Shown: positions 43,931 to 55,495 of the stretch, one piece after another
Position numbering within the stretch: position 1 is the stretch's first letter
Layout: each line of letters starts with the position of its first letter
Source: Capra hircus
Taxonomy: Eukaryota > Chordata > Mammalia > Artiodactyla > Bovidae
Direction of reading: 5' to 3'
DNA length: 64,000 nt
Assembly (NCBI RefSeq): GCF_001704415.2
Contig: NC_030821.1
Span: forward strand, 34,331,210 to 34,395,209
Translations under genes and position numbers: made by a program
Notes under the pieces: model-generated
Database searches by the model: none
Told to the model about the DNA's origin: nothing
What the model saw: only the letters and a program-made list of their open reading frames with translations

Positions 43931-44179
43931 ACATGCTCTCAGAACAGGGGAAGATCAGCCAAAAGTGTGTGGATGAGTCAGCATGGATTGAACTCATTCT
44001 CTGGGAAAATGACACCAGGAATACACCCTAAAGAATTGATACTAGCGCCCCATTATTCCTGAGCCGTTCATCATGCGCCATGCAAGCTCCAATCATCATG
44101 CTTTCCTCAGAGCCTTTGTATTGAGACTGACCATATCAATGGCTAGAGAAAGAAAGCTGTTCTTAACACTGCATAAGCA

Positions 44180-44325
44180 CCAACATAACTACATTTCACT
44201 GAGCATCTCATGTGTGTTAGGCATTGACCACACAATTTATAAGCATAGATTTACTGAATTCTCATGATAGTGGTACAACTTTACTCCCATTTTACAGATA
44301 AGAAAACTGAAGCTTAGTAAATCAG
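44180..44325 (+). repeat. MIR remnant
   Basis: ACTGAGCATCTCATGTGTGT, TAGGCATTGACCACACAATT, CTCCCATTTTACAGATAAGA and AAACTGAAGCTTAG. Confidence 0.85.
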
Positions 44326-45169
44326 GATATGGTTTAAAAAAAAAGTTGAAAACTATTTTTGGCTTAAAATTATTGTATGTAAATACAAGTGCTATTCCTG
44401 ACACTCCACGCCTCCTTCTAGCTTTCAGAGGAGCTGATAAACCTTTTGAACAGTATTAGGTGCTGAGTCTGACTTCTGCATCTGAGTTCCTACTTAGCTT
44501 GGACCTCGCATCAACCAGGAATACCCATGACTTTCTTGATGAAGTTGGGCTTCAGGGACCCCAGGTCGTAGCAACAGACATGCTCTAACACAGACACTCC
44601 AGTTCTTACCAGTTCCAGGAAAACTAATTCAGTTGTCTTTCCCACAGTACAAAGCCCACTTGCTAACCTTTCTTGTCCCTGATAAAAGCTGGCATCAGCC
44701 CTTTCTAAGATGAGGCATTTTATTATTTTTAGTCTTCACATTATCTCTGTGACTGCATCCAGAATCCCCTTACTCTGAGCTTACTGTTTTAGCCAGGCAA
44801 CTAGGAAAGAGTCTATTTTTATTTCAGCCTTCCTTTTCTTTTAAAACTAATAAACATGAAAATCTCTCTATCTCCTGACAATTTTTAGACTGACTAGTTA
44901 TCACAAGTGACCAAGAAAATTTGGTTGAGCTGCCCTTTCAGCAAATATTGAGATGGGCAAGTTACAAAACCAATAGATTCCCTTTTATTTAATTTCCCCC
45001 AATACAAAACTAAACCATAATATTAAAAAGTGTATTCAAACAAAATCTAACACTCCCAATTCTCAAACCCCACTGTGGATACTGCTGGAAATCCTGCTGT
45101 GCCCACCCAGTTGGTTCCCACTCCTTAGTAAAACTGCCAGTGACAAGTGATATCACAGCCCTCCAGATG
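44326..45169. other. Intergenic, no gene seen
   Basis: Unassigned unique sequence. Confidence 0.4.
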
Positions 45170-45395
45170 GGAATTCCCAGGTGACGTTAGTGGTAAAGAA
45201 CCTGCCTGCCAGCGCAGGAGACAAGAGATGCAGGTTCCATCCCTGGGTTGGGAAGATCCCTTGGAGTAGGAAATGGCAACTTACTCCAGTCTTCGTGCCT
45301 GGAAAATCCCATGGACAGAGAAGCCTGGTGGGCTACAGTCCATGGGAGTGCAAAGAGCTGGACACGACTGAAGTGACTTAGCACCCACACGCACT
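45170..45395 (+). mobile_element. Bov-tA SINE
   Basis: Head GAATTCCCAGGTGACGTTAG and TGGTAAAGAACCTGCCTGCC (CTCF-like word decayed), full Bov-A unit ending ACTGAAGTGACTTAGCACCC. Confidence 0.92.
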
Positions 45396-45814
45396 AGTGG
45401 GAATCCATCTGGTTCCAGGCTTATTTTGCCCCTGTGAGACCACCTCAATACGAGCCACTCAAGAGATGGGAGAAACCAGCTCACGAAAGAAAGAAAAGAG
45501 ACCCTGTTCCCACATTGTCCCGCTGGTCTTTGACAGACTGCAGCCTTCCGACTCAGAGCTCTGAGACTGCCAGACTTCTTTCGCCCTGAAACCACATCTG
45601 GTTTCCTGATTCAAGTCTCTCCTTTGTCAGAAAGGGTTTCTCTCCCAGCAGGGTCTCAGGTCCTTCTAATGCTTCTTAAGCCTAATTGGAGTCGGGGGTC
45701 TGAGATGTCTCAGCCGCAGTGGAGAGTCAGGTAGTCCCAGGGAGGGAGACCTTGGTCCCATTCCTAGGATTCGCCAGTTGTGTTGGCCAGGATCCTATGA
45801 CCAGTGAGGTGAGC

Positions 45815-45960
45815 CAATCCCATAACCAGTTTCAGTACCTCAGTTTCCCCACTCATAAAATGCAGCTCTGGGACTTGGGAGTCTTAATGAGCATTGGCCC
45901 TTCCTGGATAAATTAACCAGGTGCCGGAAACATCTGTGGCTGAAAGCAGAGTCTGCTGTA
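45815..45960 (+). repeat. MIR remnant
   Basis: CAGTACCTCAGTTTCCCCAC, TCATAAAATGCAGCTCTGG and AATGAGCATTGGCCCTTCC resemble the MIR 3' half. Confidence 0.55.
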
Positions 45961-46411
45961 TAAACAGAATATAGTATTCTTATACACAGAACTGGAGCTA
46001 AAGCTCAAATACCAACTAAGCCTGACTTCATCCTTAGTCCTATTTAGTGAGCCTCTCGGGAAAAGTCAATCTCTTCTCCTCTGGACTAGGTTATATTTGA
46101 AGAACTCACCTTCTCATTTAGCTCACTCTCTTAGACTCAGGACAAAGGGTTTTCAGTAAAAAATAGAGGAACCAGTCATACTTACTGCACCACTCTCCAT
46201 TTAAATCATATAATGTCATATAATGATACTCCAGAAATAAATATCCCCAGGAGAATGTGTGTTCCAAGGACATGAAGAATATCTGTCTTATTCACCATGA
46301 AATCTGCAGAGTATTGATTCACAGAGGATACAAAAAAGGACTATTTGAACAAATAAATGCATAGATAATAGCCCTAGAAAACGAATACTATACATGTTTG
46401 CATGGGAATTA
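45961..46411. other. Intergenic, no gene seen
   Basis: Unassigned AT-rich sequence. Confidence 0.4.
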
Positions 46412-46612
46412 GACTGGGCTTCCCAGGTGGTGCTACAGGAGACATATGAGACATGGGTTCAATTCCTGTGCTGGGAAGACCCCCTGGAAAGGGAAATGGC
46501 GACCCACTTCAGTATTCTGGCCTGAAGAATCCCACGGACAGAGGAACCTGACGGGCTACGCTCCACGGGGTCACAAAGAGTTGGACAAGACTGAGCGGCT
46601 AACACTCACTTT
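46412..46612 (+). mobile_element. Bov-tA SINE with head deletion
   Basis: GGGCTTCCCAGGTGGTGCTA, then directly CAGGAGACATATGAGACATG; the AAAGAACCTGCCTGCCAATG segment is missing. Complete Bov-A unit follows. Confidence 0.9.
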
Positions 46613-46787
46613 CATGGCATCTCCTTCCATGCTGTCTTCTGTTTATGACTTGTTAGGGCAGAAAATACTTGATAAACCAGTGAAGGCTCAACAAAGTCAA
46701 CTAGACACAGCCAGCGGCGGATCAGGTCTCCAAATACCCAATTCAGTCTTCTTGCCTTTAGAAATCATTGCTTTCTTTTGTCTAAAG

Positions 46788-46990
46788 TAATGATCAGAAA
46801 ACGATAGCCCTGGAGCCCAATCCAGGCCATTGCCTGATTTTTTTGTAAATAAAGTTTTATTGGGGCACGGACACACCCATTCCTTTACATACGGTCTAAG
46901 GCTGTTTTCCCGCTACAGAGACCACATGGCCCACAAAGCCTAAAATATCTGCTATCTGGCCCTTTACATACAAAAACTTGCTGACCTCTG
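46788..46990 (+). mobile_element. hAT-type nonautonomous DNA transposon
   Basis: ATCCAGGCCATTGCCTGATT, GTAAATAAAGTTTTATTGGG, CCCATTCCTTTACATACGGT, TGGCCCACAAAGCCTAAAAT and the tip CTTGCTGACCTCTG. This word order matches a common mammalian hAT-derived element. I cannot name the subfamily securely. A middle segment appears deleted. Confidence 0.7.
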
Positions 46991-47049
46991 CTCTCTAATG
47001 ACCTTTGCTTGGAATCCCATCCATCCTCAAGGTGCTGGTAGACAGCTGC

Positions 47050-47546
47050 TGCTAGACAGCATATTAAAAAGCAGAGACATCACTTTGCCAACAAAACTCT
47101 GGACAGTTAAAGCTATGGTTTTTCCAGTAGTCATGTATGGGTATGAGCGTTGGACTATAAAGAAGGCTGAGTGCCAAAGAACTGATGCTTTTAAACTGTG
47201 GTGCTGGAGAAGATTCTTGAGGACCCCTTGGACAGCAAGGAGATCAAACCAGCCAATCCTGAAGGAAATCAACCCTGAATATTCAGTGGAAGGACTGATG
47301 CTGAAGCTGAAGTTCCAATAATTTGATCACCTGATGCGAAGAACTGACTCATTGGAAAAGACCCTGATGCTGGGGAAAACTGAAGGCAGAAGAAGAGGGC
47401 AACAAAGGATGAGATGGTTGGATGGCATCACCAATTCAACAGACATGAGTTTGAGCAAACTCCAGGAGATAGTGAAGAACAGGGAAGCCTGTCATGCTGC
47501 AGTCCATGGGGTCACAAAGAGTTGGACACAACTGAGCGGCTGATCA
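47050..47546 (+). mobile_element. BovB LINE 3' fragment, older
   Basis: CTGCTAGACAGCATATTAAA, GGTTTTTCCAGTAGTCATGT, then GACTGATGCTGAAGCTGAAG. Two remnant frames (46998-47321 and 47334-47543) carry RT C-terminal words MVFPVVMYGYERWTIKK and MRRTDSLEKTLMLG, separated by a stop at 47319-47321. Ends GACACAACTGAGCGGCTGA. Confidence 0.92.
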
Positions 47547-47664
47547 ACATGGAGTTACTGGTAGAGACAAGGCCTCTGGGATCACATGATTCTAGTCACA
47601 CAGCCCACACAGTCAATCCACCCTTCAGGAATGCTTGCTCCTGGGAGTGCAAGAAGCTTTACCC

Positions 47665-48030
47665 ACGTTGATTTAAAACAGACGACCAGTTATTTGTCCA
47701 GCAAAAATAGGTTTATTTGGGATCAACAAAGAATTGCAATGCTGCAACCACAGAAAGCTGTAGGCAAGTCTCCACAGAGCAAAGAGAAAACTCTTTTACA
47801 GAGGGGGAAAGGAAGTTGGAACGGCTGTAGTGAACAGAGCCACTGGAGCAAGTTAAAGTTCAAAGTATAGTGGCTTTTCACTGGCTGAGTTTTGACAGTC
47901 TTATTGGCTGAACTCTTGCCAGGCAAGAAGAGAAAGTCCCTCTTCTTCCTGTTGCTCTATGAGAAGGCTTGACCATGATCCTAGGAGGTGACAGCCCCTC
48001 TTCTGACCTCCTGACTCTAACTGAGGGTTC
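47665..48030 (-). repeat. Probable ERV LTR
   Basis: On the minus strand the order is: GGGGCTGTCACCTCCTAGGA, a promoter-like CCAATAAGACTG, pyrimidine-rich CTTCCTTTCCCCCTCTGTAA, then CCCAAATAAACCTATTTTTG (polyadenylation signal). This is LTR-like, probably ERV class I. No internal genes are seen on either side. Subfamily unknown. Confidence 0.5.
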
Positions 48031-48480
48031 CATTTATTTTTTACACATTATCTTATTTAATTCTCCCAACTACTATGAGGTATGCATGTGTGCATGCTAA
48101 GTCACTTCAGTCATGTCCAACTCTGTGTGACCCTGTGGACTGTATGTAGCCCACCAGGCTCCTCTGTCCACGGGATTCTCCAGGCAAGAGTACTGGGGTG
48201 GGTTGCCAGGACCTCCTCCAGGGGATCTCCCGACCCTGGGATTGAACTTGTGTCTCTTCTGCCTCCTGCATTGGCAGGCAGGTTCTTCACCACTGGCGCC
48301 ACATGCATAGTCATATAAAGACATATGATGCTAATACCACTGGACTGAGCAAAATGAAACTGCCAGTTTTTTGTAGGTCAAATGTTGGCAATTTCATGTA
48401 GGTCGATCAAGTCAATACTCTCCATTTTAAAAATGAGAACACAGGCGCAGCTGGCCCATTGGCACTCAGGCAAGTGTTCA
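48031..48480 (+). repeat. MIR-like remnant split by a Bov-tA
   Basis: Left: ACATTATCTTATTTAATTCT, CCCAACTACTATGAGGTA. Right: ATTTTAAAAATGAGAACACA and GGCACTCAGGCAAGTG. Confidence 0.6.
48083..48304 (-). mobile_element. Bov-tA SINE
   Basis: Minus orientation: AAGTCACTTCAGTCATGTCC, GATCTCCCGACCCTGGGATT, head ending TTCACCACTGGCGCCAC. The head keeps CACTGGCGCCAC, the reverse of the CTCF-like variant. Confidence 0.92.
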
Positions 48481-50722
48481 GATACTAACCAGCTCTTTGG
48501 CTAGAGCAGCCACTGGCTATACTGCTTCTTCTTAAAACTACACTTTGTGTACCAAAGGTTGTGCTAATACTGAAGTAAAGAATTAGTCTAAGGCTATTTA
48601 AACACAGCTTTTTTCAGATTTATTTGACCAGAAAAGCTCTGGGATCTTACACCCTTTCCCCCTGCCGCCAAGTATCACCTATAAACATCCCACAAAACTA
48701 GTCTTTCTTGGCAAAACACATTTTAGGAAACACCTCCACTCCCTCCATCCTTATCAAGAGCCCGCAACACCTCACAGGCATTGCCCTCCTCAGTATTCTG
48801 GCTGTAGCTACCTCCTGCCTCTCCAGAATGCCCACACAACTGCTCTGGGCATGCCCAATTTAAGACATGCTGTACCTTGCTCCACAGGCAAATGGAACTT
48901 CATTTTCACTAAAATAATCTGAATAGTTCTTGCTGTTGCAGGAATAGTTCTTTCCTGCTAATTCCATTTGCAGGAACAGTGACGCTCCATCCTTGGGTGA
49001 CTTTGGATGTTAATTTAATACACTTTCATCATCCCATACCTCCTATTTGTAATGCAAATAAACTGCATCTTCCATTAAAACTGCTTGCTCTCCCTCTAAA
49101 TCCAAATTCTTTATAGGATTTATGTGCCGAATCAGTTGCAGGCTTTTTTCCAAAGGCAGAATCCAAAATCTGAGACTGCCTTTTAGTCCAGGTCAATCAA
49201 ACAATGTGGTATTGTATATATACTCAGTGGAGTTTTCCTTTCTGCTTTTTAAAAGAAAAAAATGGATAGTATAAAGTTTACAGTCAGGGCCTCATTACAA
49301 ATTTTCTTCAGGAATACTATAAGTCCATAATTATGACATGCATTCCTCCCCTGTCCCCTCTTAAAATATTAATTTGATGAGGAGGTTAGAAATCTATCAT
49401 AACCAATGACAGGCATCAGGGCACAAAAATAGCAAGGCTCGAGTATAATATTTTATTGCCATATTTTGAAACAACTGGTTAGGCAGATGCTACTGTTATC
49501 TTCCAGTTACTTCTCATTTTTCCAGAGTTTTAAATGCAAGCTGTGACAAATTAAATTTCGATATGCTTTTCGTAAAAAAAAAAAAAAAAAAAAGACAATT
49601 TCAGAAAACACTGCACACACAAAAAAGTTGAAAGAGAGAGGAAGAAAGGGATATTGGCAGCAAGCAAGATGAGAAATCTACTTTCAATGTCTCCAATGAG
49701 TTGCTTCGATGGCCCCAAGGCATGTAGATATGCCTTCCCCACGCTGGCCATGCAGTCTCCATCCAGAAAAGATTCTTTGCATCCTACAATTTGCAGTTGC
49801 TAAAAATGCACTCTGCTGGCTAATTTTATAAAGGTGCTGAAGAAATCCCATCACCAAACGCTAAATCTTTCTCATACTCTGGTGTAACACTTATATATGA
49901 CCCATTATATCATCAACTCTCAAAAGATATAACGGGTCACATTTCGGAGCTATTAGCTCAAACAGAATCATGCATGAATTCAATTGACCATGGAGAGAGT
50001 ATACAAGGTGGTTATTTTTTTCCCCAACATCAATATGCTTTTCATCACCAACTATAGGGTCACTGTTCAGCAATTATATTTTTGCTAGAAAAATATATTT
50101 GAATCACATTTTTTTAAAAAAAATCTGACTCCTTGACCCTAATTAGGGGGAGTTGGGGATGAAGGTAGAAAATAGATTATCACGATTCTTTTCCTTCCTC
50201 CTGCTGGGATTAAAACCAAAATTCAGTCACCCAGCCTTCACTCAGTTACAGGATGTTAGGTGGCACAGGCTTGTTTCGTTTCTCTGAAGTGTTAATACCA
50301 CTGCCTCTAGGTGGCCGCTGCCGTAGGGAGTCAGGTAAACAAGCCCTGCTATTGCTACCCTCTGAGCTCCCTGTGCATCTCACCTGCCTTTGTCTTCCAT
50401 CCCTCTTCCTCCTTTTCCCCCACCACCTCCTTCCCCTTCTCTCCCACCTTCTCCTCTGCTGGTTCTGGCCAAGCATGCCTGCAGGCTTGGCTTCTCTCTG
50501 CTCTGTTCAGAATCCTTCTCCAGGACCTGACACCACTATTACTCTTAACCTCTAAAAAAGGTGGCTACTCTAAATTTATTGCATTATTTCTTCCCAAAAT
50601 CATCTTTAAAAAAGTTCCCCGCACGTATTTCAGACCTGAACTTAAACTCCCCAGGTGATAATGACACACAGCCAGATTCAGCCCCCACTGTTCCACAGGA
50701 ATCTTTCACAAGGCTCTGAAAC
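48481..50722. other. Long repeat-poor block, candidate regulatory region
   Basis: More than 2 kb with no young SINE or LINE. It includes an octamer-like ATGCAAAT at 49052-49059, an A20 run at 49574-49593, and a CTCF-like CCTCTAGGTGGCCGCTG at 50304-50320. Frames in it, including 50253-50658, lack recognisable domains. Conserved noncoding elements are plausible but not shown. Confidence 0.35.
50302..50320 (+). promoter_or_regulatory. CTCF-like motif
   Basis: TGCCTCTAGGTGGCCGCTG fits the CCnnnAGGTGGC core of the CTCF consensus, in unique sequence. Weaker than the motif at 61-80. Confidence 0.35.
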
Positions 50723-50866
50723 CCCTGGATGCTTGTTAAAACACCAGTTCAGCTCCACCCTCAGAACTCCAGATTCCTAAATCTGGCGGGAGGCCTGCAA
50801 ATTTGCATTTCTGACAACCTCACAGGTGATGTTCCTCCAGGGACTACACTTTAGAGAACTATTGCC
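50723..50866 (+). mobile_element. MER5A-like hAT MITE
   Basis: TTGTTAAAACACCAGTTCAG, TTTGCATTTCTGACAACCTC, ACAGGTGATGTTCCTCC and CTACACTTTAGAGAACTATT. Ordered match to the MER5A family of hAT-Charlie MITEs. Confidence 0.85.
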
Positions 50867-51091
50867 CATGGCTAAGTCCCTTAGGGTCAGGACTGCCTGT
50901 AATTCCAGCCCCAGGGTCGAGCACCAAGTGCTACACCTGTCTGCTGAATGACCACCAGAAAGTGCTCCAACATTCATATGTACAGTACGGAGGAAAACAC
51001 ACAACAGTCACCATGTGGAAAGTGTAAGTTTGTGATTCTACTTTCATCCCACAGTGATGTTCCAGTGATAACGCTAAAACCTACTTGCCTG

Positions 51092-51413
51092 TGGTGCTGC
51101 AAGACTCTTGAGAGTCCCTTGGACTGCAAGATCAAACCAGTCATCTTAAAGGAAATCAACACTGAATGTTTACTGGAAGGACTGATGTTGAAGCTAAGGC
51201 TCCAATACTTTAGCCAACTGATGTGAAGAGCCAACTCATTGGAAAAGACCCTGATGCTGGGAAAGACTGAAGGCAGAAGGGGATGACAGATGATGAGATG
51301 GTTGGGTGGGTGGCATCACCGACTCAATGGACATGAGTTTGAGCAAGCTCCAGGAGACAGTTCAGGACAGGGAAGCCTGGCGTTTTGCAGACATGACTGA
51401 GCAACTGAACAAC
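51092..51413 (+). mobile_element. BovB LINE 3' fragment, older
   Basis: GGTGCTGCAAGACTCTTGAG, TGTTTACTGGAAGGACTGAT, GTGAAGAGCCAACTCATTGG, CCACCGACTCAATGGACATG, and the end CATGACTGAGCAACTGAACA. The frame is broken by indels. Confidence 0.9.
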
Positions 51414-52540
51414 AAAGTTAGACACAAAGAGGGATGCAGAAGAGCTGAACTGATGGAGTAAGCAGCACTCAATTCTTTTAAAGGAAAATGCCAATCTTAA
51501 TTGGTTGGCTGGTTGACTTTTCTTCCAAAGGGTAATGAAGCAGGCATCCAGGACATAAGAGCATCGGGAGAAAAAAATCATTTTGTCCGAGTGTGTTTAA
51601 ATGGGGAGCAGTAATTTACTGCTCACGCTAAATATATTTGGAAGCTATGGAGGATGTGCATAGCCAGCCTCTGATCCCCTTTAGCAGAGCAGCCCACAGT
51701 TGCCGCAGTCTGTGCACACAAGATGGGAGACTGTCATCTGAGATGTGTGAGCAGGGCTTCGTCAAAATGCAAGATAACACCTTCCCTTTCTCCTTCCCTT
51801 ACCCCAGATGATTTCTGAATTTCTGTACATTTGTGAATTCACAGCAGCAGCAGCAGAATGACATGAACATCACAAATGCAAATGTCTTTGTTTCTAACAA
51901 ACTGCTCCAGTTCACTGCTCTCCCCTAAGTATAGGAGGAAGAGGGAGTGATCTCCACAGGCCATTTCACCCTAAGATCTGAAGGCAAAAGCAAAGGTAAG
52001 TTGTGGCATTCCAACGTCTGTGTGTTTAAAACACAGACACACACACACGCGCGCCCTGTCAAGTATCCTTTTCTACTGTTGATTTGTACTTTTAATAAGA
52101 CTGACGTCTGCATCTCTAAAGAAATATTTCACTGTCAAAAGAATCTAACTTAATTTTGTTTGCTTGAAGTGTTTTCATTTCAGACCAAATTTAGAATCCC
52201 CAGCCACCTGTTTACACCGCTCATCTCCAGCAAAGCGGCAAAAGCTCACCTCTGCCATCCTCTTCCGAGCTGGAAGAGTCAGGTTGGGGGAGAGATAGTT
52301 ATCAAAGGTTGTGAATTAGCCCCTAACATCTTGCTCTTTCTCAAGAATGTGTGACCATAGTGCTCCAAATGCTTCAGAGGACACACCTCAACTCCACGGG
52401 GCATCAGAGAGCATCTCACAAACAGAAAGGTGGGAACATGAAGGGACAACAATTAACACTCAAGCTCTTTTAAAAATGTCAAGACACAGAATAATACAAG
52501 AGAAGAATGAATGATCTAGGCTATTTTGGAAACAGTATTT
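51414..52540. other. Repeat-poor block
   Basis: It contains a perfect 9-bp inverted repeat with a one-base centre (51606-51624), (CAG)5 at 51842-51856, an octamer-like ATGCAAAT at 51876-51883 and a (CA)n/(CG)n run at 52031-52054. No gene is seen. Confidence 0.4.
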
Positions 52541-53320
52541 AAAGCTCTTGGAGCCTGTTTCCTCATCAGTAAATAAGAGTGTGTGAGGTGGCCAACAGCT
52601 CAGGCTGGGTTCCCTCCTGTTCTAGAATATTATTAATGTATCTGCAAAGGAACTTTGATTCCTCTATTACCTTGCAGGCATTCTCAAACCCACTAAGACC
52701 TAATAGTGAATAAGCCTTGGTATATACACGAGTTGGATTAGGTATTTTGAGGTTAAAAGGAACAGAAACCAACTCAAATTTGAAGGGGGAAAAAAGGCAG
52801 TGTTATTAAGAAGATTCAAAAGTGTTTTTCTAAGACCCAAAGGCAGGAATACAAACAGGCTTCAGAAAAGGACTGGAAATAGAAAATCTAAGTGTTAGGA
52901 ACTTGGAAGCTCTTTCCCACCTTTGTACCTTTCTGCTTCTGCCTCCTAAGCTCCTCTCTGCTACTCACCATTTTGTAACCTATACTACAAAATGTTTAAC
53001 AAGAGGTTAGATAGTCTTGTGAAGAAATGAGCCCAAATGGACATAAGAATCCTTTCATCTCAGTTACTATGTACCAGAAAAGGATCACTAATTGGATGAG
53101 GTGTCCACCCTGGTCTAATTATAAGGATGTTGGGGGTTCACCAGTGGGATCCTACGAATTTAGGGGGTGGGGTAAATTAGGGGGAAAACAGTTCCCCAAA
53201 ATTGGTGGAAGAAGGGGAGAGAATGGCTTACCACAGCAGAAGTGAAGATATCATACAAGCGGAAAGCTGTGTGCGTTGAGAACGATTTTCCTAGTGTTGT
53301 GTTGAGCAAAGAGGTTGTGC
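52541..53320. other. Intergenic, decayed repeats
   Basis: A MIR-like bit at 52545-52600 (TTGGAGCCTGTTTCCTCATC) and an unplaced old repeat at 52730-52900. No gene is seen. Confidence 0.4.
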
Positions 53321-53324
53321 CACG

Positions 53325-53440
53325 TACTCACGAGAGAACTTAAGACCTGAGCTCCAGTCTTGGTCCTGCCACCTAGAAGTATGTGAGCTTTAACTAATCA
53401 CACCTTTTTCAAGCTTGATTTCATCAAGCTGAGCAAAAAC
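53325..53440 (+). repeat. MIR remnant
   Basis: GACCTGAGCTCCAGTCTTGG, TCCTGCCACCTAGAAGTATG and TGAGCTTTAACTAATCACAC follow the MIR 5' half. Confidence 0.65.
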
Positions 53441-54715
53441 TACCAAGTACCAGATACATTGGCTTCATAACACATTTGTATACCTTTCCTATCCCAAGTA
53501 AGAAAACACACGAACAAGTACTTTGCAAACTGTAAAACATTTATTAATGTAAGAAATTGTTTTAAAAGCTGTTTCAAATGCAACGTCATTAGTCTATTCA
53601 CTTTCTTTTCCACGTGTCTGGAGCTTTCGCCTCCAGACAGGCAGGCATAGAATATCAGAGGGACCACAAGCCAAAACACCACCACCCAACGATTAAGACC
53701 AGACTAGGTATCTTGTGTAGTAGCACATGCATTTTCGTATTTCTTAAGCCCACTGCCTCCTGAGAGTGCATTTCTGTTATAGTACAGTGGGCAAGAAGTG
53801 GGAATCATCAGCTGTAATTCTCTTTGTATCTCGTTAGAGGCCTAGTTTCCCCTTAATGCACATGAAGACCTTTCATTAGCAGTAATGGTGGCTGCATGAA
53901 TCGACGAGAAAAATAGACCCTCACCATTTTGATCTAGGAGATGAGGTTACTGGAACACTTGCCGACTGGAGAATTATGACATTCAGAGATGCATGATTCC
54001 ATCAGGGGAAAAAAAAGAAATTAAAATCTTTAAGAATGAAGTGCAATTTTAAAAGCCTCAAAACAGAGAAGGGCAAAAATCAAAATCAAAGAATTACAAG
54101 CAGATTGAGTTTAGGAATGGGTTAAGAAAGTGAAAGCCAAATGACAAGATAAACAAAGGTGGGGAAAGATTACTCAGGGGATCTGACAAAATAAGAACAG
54201 TTTCCAATACATACAAAGTAAAACGTTGGCAAGAAGACGACTCCAGCCCAAGAAGAAAAGGCAAGGACCATTTACTGTCAGGAGCAGTAAACACTGCTGA
54301 AAGTTAAACAAATCCTTTGCCTTCAGGTCTACAAAGGAAGATGGAAGATGCCAGAAATGGCTGTGCCCTGGAAAAGGGTCAATGAAAAAAAATATTACTG
54401 AAGGAAATAAAAGTGACATCTGGGTTTATGCCTTGAGGTTGACACAAATGCTAGAAGCAATAAGAATATTTTCCTACTGCAATCAACTGTAAAGAAGCCC
54501 TCTTGGAAATCGGACACCCTGCATTGTTAAGGGTCTGATGAAGCGGTCCTTTACCTTTGTCCAAATGTAAAAACAGCAATTTTTGGATTAAAACAGGAGA
54601 AAAATCATTTTTACCTTTCTTCACAGTACAGCATCCGTGTACTACAATTTCTTTATACAGGGGAATTAGAGGGGTTGGTAGGGGAGAAGGCACATGGAAA
54701 GACACTTTATCTGTT
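53441..54715. other. Repeat-poor AT-rich block
   Basis: Candidate conserved noncoding sequence; no repeat recognised over about 1.2 kb. A hairpin-forming 8-bp inverted repeat GTCTGGAG / CTCCAGAC lies at 53616-53638. No gene is seen. Confidence 0.35.
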
Positions 54716-54721
54716 CATAGG

Positions 54722-54785
54722 TTGCATCTAGTTCAAGTCCATGGGTTCGCTAAAAGCTGGACACGACTAAGCAACTGAGCTGATG
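54722..54785 (+). mobile_element. BovB/Bov-A 3' tip fragment
   Basis: CAAGTCCATGGGTTCGCTAA, AAGCTGGACACGACTAAGCA and ACTGAGCTGA. Only the last 60 bases are present. Confidence 0.75.
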
Positions 54786-55267
54786 GAGTACAAGTCCTAG
54801 AGTAAGCATGGATTCAGCATCCCACTGCCATCCCCTCAACTCACAAAGGTTCCTTGCACTACTTAAGTCAGTGAGGTTCTGAGGCTGCACCCAGTCTTTG
54901 GCAGTCTGCTGGCCATTGATTTAATGAAAAGATTGAAAATGGGCTGCCTACCTCATAGTTGTAAAAAAAAAAAAAAAAGCAATTGACTTCAAAATCAAGC
55001 CCATCAAATCAAACGGCAGTTCTATTAAACTGATCACATGAGTTCATGTGACAGCTTAACAGCCTCTGAGAACAAGGAGGATGTAGGTATTTAAAGAATT
55101 ATCTGGGACAGACCAAATCCCCATAGAAAGGCCCAAACTCTGCAAGTTAGGGGTGGAGGCTCTTTGAAACCATTCCACATAGAGGGACTGTATTCCTAAA
55201 ATCATGATGAGGTTTCAGTATAGCCATTGTGGGTTACACTGCAGAGCGAAGCAGGCTTAGGATGCGT
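54786..55267. other. Intergenic, no gene seen
   Basis: An A16 run lies at 54963-54978. The rest is unassigned. Confidence 0.4.
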
Positions 55268-55495
55268 CTGGGGACTTCCCAGGTGGCGCTAGTGGTAAAG
55301 AACCCGCTTGCTAATGCAGGAGACTTAAGGGACCTGGGTTTGATCCCTGGGTCGGGAAGATCCCCTGGAGGAGGGCATGGCAATCCACTCCTGTATTCTT
55401 GCCTGGAGAATCCCATGGACAGAGGAGCCTGGCAAGAAACAGTCCATATGGTCACAAAGAGTCAGACACAACTGAAGTGACTTGGCATACACCCA
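55268..55495 (+). mobile_element. Bov-tA SINE carrying a CTCF-like motif
   Basis: Head GGGACTTCCCAGGTGGCGCT then AGTGGTAAAGAACCCGCTTG, full Bov-A unit ending AACTGAAGTGACTTGGCATA. The CTCF-like word is identical to the one at 35741-35757. Confidence 0.93.
55279..55295 (+). promoter_or_regulatory. CTCF-like motif within a Bov-tA head
   Basis: CCAGGTGGCGCTAGTGG, the same 17-base word as in the Bov-tA at 35736. Same orientation. Confidence 0.45.

Noticed and set aside
46998..47543. Functional reverse transcriptase gene
   Set aside because: Only the C-terminal part of the BovB protein is present, with an internal stop and no catalytic domain.
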